In this document: positions 58,831 to 64,000 of the stretch, in pieces
Numbering within the stretch: position 1 is the stretch's first letter
Layout: every line of letters begins with the position of its first letter
Source: Hydractinia symbiolongicarpus
Lineage: Eukaryota; Cnidaria; Hydrozoa; Anthoathecata; Hydractiniidae
Length of the DNA stretch: 64,000 bases
Direction of reading: 5' to 3'
NCBI RefSeq assembly: GCF_029227915.1
Contig: NC_079881.1
Coordinates: forward strand, 22,545,501 to 22,609,500
The notes under the pieces: model-generated
Seen by the model: the letters and a program-made list of their open reading frames with translations, nothing else
What the model was told of the DNA's origin: nothing
Databases searched by the model: none
Position numbers and translations under genes: made by a program

Positions 58831-59111
58831 TTGTCGTTCGTTTGTATGGAATTCTTCGGTGGAACAGGCTTTTATGGAGCGTTTTAGAGGGTTTGTTCGT
58901 CGCACGGAGCCCAATCCGATGCCTAGTAAGTTAGCGCTGCCCACTTAATTTACTTTGTATGATTACCGCTAAGGTTTTTGTAAAAAGTAATATTTTTTAA
59001 TTTAGTTCGAACGTCAGTGAAAGATTTCATCGATTCACACAGCCTAAAGTGTTCCTTCGAAAATGTAAGGAACAAAATCAACAATAAACAGGCGAAGCAT
59101 GACAAATGGTA
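58831..59111 (+). CDS. two candidate exons of an unknown gene
   Basis: The first exon, about 58831-58924, follows TTTATTTCTAG and ends at GTAAGT. The second, about 59004-59111, follows TTTTTTAATTTAG. Joined, one frame is open from the first acceptor to a TAA: SFVWNSSVEQAFMERFRGFV, then RRTEPNPMP, then IRTSVKDFIDSHSLKCSFEN, then a basic tail ending AKHDKW. The join is at phase 1 with a 79-bp intron. The segments are GC-richer than the flanks. No domain is recognised. An alternative frame of the first exon stops after 18 codons. The start of the gene was not found. Confidence 0.45.
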
Positions 59112-60371
59112 AAAAAGAACTTGAAGGAACCGTCGTTATTGTAAATAACGGAGTTAATTTCGAAGCATTTTTTTTTTGAAATTTCTAGGTTTTCGTATTC
59201 TTTTTGTTTTGTTTCTTTTTTCGTGATTGTATGCTAATGAATTTTTTTTTTTTAAACAGACCTCCAGCATTTTCTTGTTTTCGGTATTACTTTTATGACG
59301 AACTTATAGTTCCTCTTCGTTCCCAATTGATTGCCACTACAAACATTAAAATCTAACTGAACCTCGCAAAAAGGCTTTTTTGTGCAAAAAACTCCGCACT
59401 TTAATCATAAAAAAATAGGGTCACCTCCATACACTATCAAACTATTTTTTTTAATTTCGTAACACAGTCACTTGAATTGTCGTTAATTAATGAGGTCGTT
59501 ATTACTTACAAATAAAAATAGCTTCACTTGTTTCTATAATACCATTTGTAATTACACTAGTTTTATAAAAGCGAATATTTATCCGTAAACTCTAAAAGTG
59601 TAAAAACGTTCTTTATTCTGGCTGACCACTAATAAAAAAAGAACAAAAGTAAGGGAATTAAGGAGACAAATTGACATTTTTTAAGGATATTTTGCTGCGA
59701 ACGAGAATAAAAAAATAATGATAATTAAGGAGAAAACGAATTTTAGTTCTCTATCTTTAATGTTACATACTATGTTCTATGATAAAAATATTATACATAT
59801 TATACAAATATACAAATAAATTATGCCCTGAAGGATAGAAAATATAGGATTTTAGGTAACAGAGAAATATGTCTTATTCATTGGTGATGAACAATCCATG
59901 AACACAAATTCAAATGAGTTACGATCAGAAAAATTAAGAAATAAGGAGAAAATAAGAAGAATAGCTAAAATTTCAATTATTTCAGGTTATTTAAGGAATT
60001 TAAGGAGGATTGGTCACCCAGTTTATTTATGTTGATAAAAATTTTGTTACATTAAATGCGTATACTTTTTTACCATACTACTGCTCTTTAAGATCACGGC
60101 GACTGTAATAACATGCCATTAAAATGAATCCTACAGCATTTAAGAAGATAAATCTTGTTTAGTCAGGCAGGCAATTCTAACGACAGTACTTAAAGAAAAT
60201 ACTTACCAATATGGGAGTATTTGGTCGACACAACCATTGTTGGCCTAATGACGTTAATAGAGGTAATGTATATTTGACTGTCGGCCAAACGTAGCCTTAA
60301 GGAATCCGCACGATATTTGGTAGACACTACATCCAATCTAAAAATAACCTTTGTGTAGCTCTACTACGGGG
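59112..60371. other. no gene seen
   Basis: AT-rich DNA with A and T runs. Nothing recognisable until the Penelope-like remnant. Confidence 0.4.
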
Positions 60372-61190
60372 TGTTAGACACCCGTGGGTTGTTTTTCCAA
60401 AACAACCACCAAGATTTTTAACACCAAAACCTTAAAACTCAGTTATTCATGCACTCCTAACATGCAGAACATCATTACGCAACACAACTCGACACTGCTG
60501 AACAGTAAAGTTGAACAAGAACATCGCTTATGCAACTGTCGATCAAAGCCGACGTGCCCGCTTAACGGCAAGTGCCTTACACAATGTATTGTGTATAAGG
60601 CCGAAGTAAAAACGAACACGAGCACATCTGTCTATTTTGGTGCCAGTGAGGGCGAGTTTAAAACGCGTTATAGGAACCATGAAAAATCCTTCAAACACAA
60701 GAAATACCAGAATGGAACCGAGTTGTCAAGGTTTATATGGCATTTAAAGGACACTTCTACTCCTTTTGACCTGACATGGACCAACGCTACAAATGCATTC
60801 CCGTAGAGATGTGGAACGAAAAAATACGACCTTTGTCTCTTTGAAAAAGTGTGCATTATCCGTGCTGAACCCAAAGGACTCCTTAACAAACGCACTGAGT
60901 TACTTTCAAGTCGTCGTCATAGGAATAAATTTATTATAGGAAATTTTAAAATAGGCTACATATTTGTATTCCCTATTGTATTATGAGACTGTATATAAAA
61001 ACATGTGTTTAGTGTAACCAATAGTTGTAACCTGATGATTGTTAAAAACATGAAACTCAGAGTTGATACACAGTTGTAATTTGTTGCTTGTTCTCCCACT
61101 TTATAAACGCTCTGTTTACGCATTGAGCACTCTTGAACAACAACAACTTCACTACGTTGGTCACTTCTTTACGACGTGGCGTTACACTAA
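60372..61190 (+). pseudogene. Penelope-like element, GIY-YIG endonuclease end
   Basis: The first 140 residues from 60384 hold LSYSCTPNMQNIITQHN, the Cys motif CNCRSKPTCPLNGKCLTQC and a GIY-YIG-type core: VYKAEV, then SVYFGASEGEFKTRYRNHEK, KYQNGTELSRFIWHLK. These are in the usual order for Penelope-like elements. After a frameshift at about 60803 the sequence goes on DLCLFEKVCIIRAEPKGLLN and RRHRNKFIIGNFK. The reverse transcriptase that should precede it is absent, so this is a 5'-truncated, inactivated copy. The 3' border near 61190 is approximate. Confidence 0.88.
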
Positions 61191-63480
61191 AATTTACCAA
61201 GTTAAGAAAAACGCAAATCAGGGGGTTATTATTTAAATGTTTAATTCTCTTTTCTTATTACTTGAAAAAATAAAACTGTTTTTTTTATAATTTTGATATA
61301 TTTTTTATTTTTAAACGTTTTTATTTTTTTGTTTTGTTTTTTAAAAGCACTACGGGGTCGTTATAGATGGAATAATTTAATTTTACCCCTTGTTTACTAT
61401 GTGCGTGCCATGTCTCACGGAAACGAGTAGTTTGTCAACTGAAAAAGGAAAGTCTCTTTCTCAAAGTGAGCCTGAAGAGAGTTATTTCAAACAAGGCATG
61501 CCAATATTTACTCAGGTTAGCTTAAAGCTTGTTTTGCTATATTTTTCATTTTTGTGTGCTGGAACCGAGGTTGTATCGAATTCGAATATGAATGTAATTC
61601 GAATCTAAAATGTAAAAAACAAACTGTTGTTGTCAAACGAAGTTAATGTTGTTGTCAGAAATATAAAATGAAGAAAAACGTACGATGATATAACATCACA
61701 AAAAGAATTTATTGGAAATGTATCAGGCAATTGTATACATCTTCAATTCTTTCTCTTTGTGATAAAGCGAAGTTTAGTATTCGAAGTAAAAAACTGATTG
61801 AACTTTCATCCAGAGAACGCTAGCAAGCTACCTACTAAGAAAGTGGAAGAAGAGCAGTTGTGTTGTTTAGACTATTTAGTAGAGAAATGAATTTGGGTGT
61901 ATAACGATTTTTTTGCTGTTTCTTTCAGAACTAAATTTTTCCATAAATATTAAGTTTGTTGTTGTGTGTTGCGCCGGAAAATTTTTTCTTTAAGCACTTA
62001 TTTTGCAAGAATATACTCTGAAAAATGGGTCAGAAGTTTAGAATATCCCAAGAATATGTCTAAGCATGATAGTTTGTTTTAAATAAACATTTGCATGACG
62101 CACAAAATTGATTAGAAGTTTACTTTTTTTATTGTATATCAAACGAACTGAACTTTTTTGTGCCCAAGCAATGGGCCGTTACATGTAGTAGAATTGCCAT
62201 TATCTAGCTATAGTAACTTATAGCATGCTTTATTTTATTAAGGCATTATATATTTTCAGGCCATAGTCATGTTAAGAATATACTAAGAATATTGAGGATA
62301 GCATTTGTCAAAAAAGTTGAGAACATCGAGGCCGAAACTAAAACACACTATTCTTATAAAAACAGCGTGTATATCCTAGAAAAGAATTTACATAAACTGT
62401 AAAAAGTAATTTTTCCGTTGTTACTAATTTTAACACTACAGGCTGTGTGATTCAGTCTTGATGTCCTTATAAAAAATCTAAACCTAAAACCTAAAGTTAA
62501 ATCATTGTTTATATCTGTTACGTTGCCGTTTGAAATATATATTAGATTTTTAAATTCGAAAACGCTGCATTGTTATCTTCTTTAATTTTATGCGTGATTT
62601 TTTTGATTATAAGTTTGAGTCTGTTAAAGCAAACTGTTCTTTTAATATTTTGGATTGAAATGTTTCGGTAGATATACAATATACCAAATGATTCAAGTTT
62701 TTATATTTCTCCTTTATGTATTTTCAACTATTAATTTCTTATATTTTGAGTAAAATTTTGAAAGGTTTGCCGTATGCAATAGACTAAATGGCTGATTTTG
62801 TATGACTTAACGAAAAATGTTGGATTTTTTTAATGCTTGGTATCCTTTTTTTTTGGGGTGTAATTCTGGAACGGCAAAGCAAGTATATAGTTTCAGCGTA
62901 TTTCGCTTTTTACATAACGGTTGTTAGACGACTTGGATTTTTTTGGACTTTTCCATTTTTATTTCATAATTTTCTTTTAGGTTTTTTTAATCTACTTTCT
63001 ATGTATTTTAGTTTCTCTAAACCAAATGCTCGAACAGTTATATGACAAAGGCTGCCCAGTTATTAGCACAATAATGGTTAATGAACGGCAGTTTTTTTTA
63101 ACGCTGGAAGACTAATTGCCAGTTGTTTATTACAAGATGGTCGTTGACCCAACTCTTATCACAGACTCTACATGTATTATCCATAAATATGTTCAATAAA
63201 AGAAAAAAATGTGTTAAAGATCACCGCACTTAAAATTAACCAATAAAATTAGGCAAAAAACATAACATGCTGAAATTCTCCTTAAATAATGGGTTGTGAG
63301 TCAGAATGTGAAAGACTATCAATCGAGAAAAACCATCACTAATCACTAACTTCCAATTGATTAATTTGTGATTGCCATCCATATACTGATACACTGCTCT
63401 AGTTGAGTACAGACATTTTTTAAGAGCTCTGTATCTTTTAGTTTTAAATTTAAGAATTTTGGGAATTTATTAGAGTAAAT
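61191..63480. other. long stretch without a supported gene
   Basis: AT-rich DNA. The 72-codon frame at 61390-61608 (contains KGKSLSQSEPEESYFKQG) is in a GC-richer patch but has no other support. Confidence 0.35.
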
Positions 63481-63500
63481 CATGGAATTAACTCAAGTTA

Positions 63501-63758
63501 TTGAAGTGCTCCTGCGGGAGTTGTGTCTATTGTCAGCCGATACGACGACAACAAACTGCGCAAACTCCCTGCACCGCCCAGGTCCACTACTTAAATGTCA
63601 GCTCAATTTCTAATGGTACAACCTTACTCTGGTATATCGAGAGGCCTAGAAGCGCTAAACACGTCAAGCAGTGGGGGCATAAAAGCATTCACAAAACTCT
63701 CGAATTAAAGATTAAATACACGTTCTTGATAGTCAATAATCGAATACAAATGTCCTAA
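63501..63758 (+). CDS. ORF with Cys-rich start, unknown
   Basis: The first 30 codons are GC-rich and read MKCSCGSCVYCQPIRRQQTA with six cysteines in all. The rest is AT-rich and ordinary. A donor-like GTCCAC follows the Cys-rich part. It could be an exon or part of an element that also includes the palindrome at 63871. No family is recognised. Confidence 0.25.
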   Translation: MKCSCGSCVYCQPIRRQQTAQTPCTAQVHYLNVSSISNGTTLLWYIERPRSAKHVKQWGHKSIHKTLELKIKYTFLIVNNRIQMS

Positions 63759-63870
63759 TGTTAAATATAAAAATACAACTACGATCACTGACCCTACTGA
63801 CCGAGATGCTTCGGGTAATCCGTACGTCCTGTCTCCGTGGTGTTGTACAAACATCTCCTGTTTCGTGTAG

Positions 63871-63910
63871 TACACGCTCCGGTGCACAACGTTGTGCACT
63901 GGAGCGTGTA
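63871..63910. repeat. 40-bp near-perfect palindrome
   Basis: Two 20-base arms with no spacer, centred on AAC/GTT, with one mismatched pair. The arms start TACACGCTCC and contain GTGCAC. It can form a long cruciform or hairpin. Confidence 0.92.
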
Positions 63911-64000
63911 ATTACAAATAAATGGTATGCCATTTCTACCATACATGCTTTCGTTTGGTGCTGCGTTTAGGATATTGTTGATCGAGTTTGAATAGGCCTT

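Overview
This is a strongly AT-rich stretch of animal nuclear DNA with very few genes and many decayed transposons. It carries CR1/L2-like LINEs, a DIRS-type element, a Penelope-like element, Helitrons and piggyBac-type MITEs, and it has one small intron-containing tetraspan gene. That mix fits an early-branching metazoan. I think a cnidarian is most likely, perhaps a hydrozoan such as Hydractinia, but this rests on familiarity with the transposon proteins and is an inference. No bacterial, organellar or intact viral gene order is present.

Layout. 0-10 kb: mostly unique AT-rich DNA with a dispersed repeat (55-300), a tRNA-like fragment and a few weak exon or small-ORF candidates. 10.5-11.4 kb: a 53-bp minisatellite with a 158-bp higher-order period. 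11.4-15.4 kb: A-rich simple DNA and two small ORFs, one with a TATA box upstream. 16.2-17.9 kb: a cluster of short splice-bounded exons on the minus strand around a CAA/TTG repeat. 19.4-20.8 kb: duplicated exon-like cassettes next to a short Helitron end. 22.75-23.42 kb: a TTAA-flanked piggyBac-like MITE. 24.9-26.2 kb: two exon or ORF candidates. 26.4-34.5 kb: a nest of three retroelements. A CR1/L2-like RT on the minus strand abuts an opposed LINE whose middle is replaced by an inverted fragment of a different reverse transcriptase. 34.7-39.4 kb: MITE copies, an inverted pair of element ends, a pyrimidine-rich duplication and a foldback element. 42.2-43.9 kb: a DIRS-type gag/RT remnant. 45-46.5, 50.3-50.7, 53.1-55.0 and 56.5-57.7 kb: copies of one Helitron family. 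51.1-52.4 kb: a complete four-exon gene for an MS4A/CD20-like four-span membrane protein, the best host gene in the window. 58.8-59.1 kb: two well-bounded exons. 60.4-61.2 kb: a Penelope-like GIY-YIG endonuclease end. 63.87 kb: a near-perfect 40-bp palindrome.

The genes do not form a pathway. The window is best read as a transposon-rich intergenic region around one clear gene and several unconfirmed ones. The clearest structural results are the Helitron family with readable termini, the higher-order minisatellite, and the two tandem exon-like cassettes that differ by a frame-preserving indel. No splice form was checked against RNA. Exon calls other than the MS4A-like gene are tentative.
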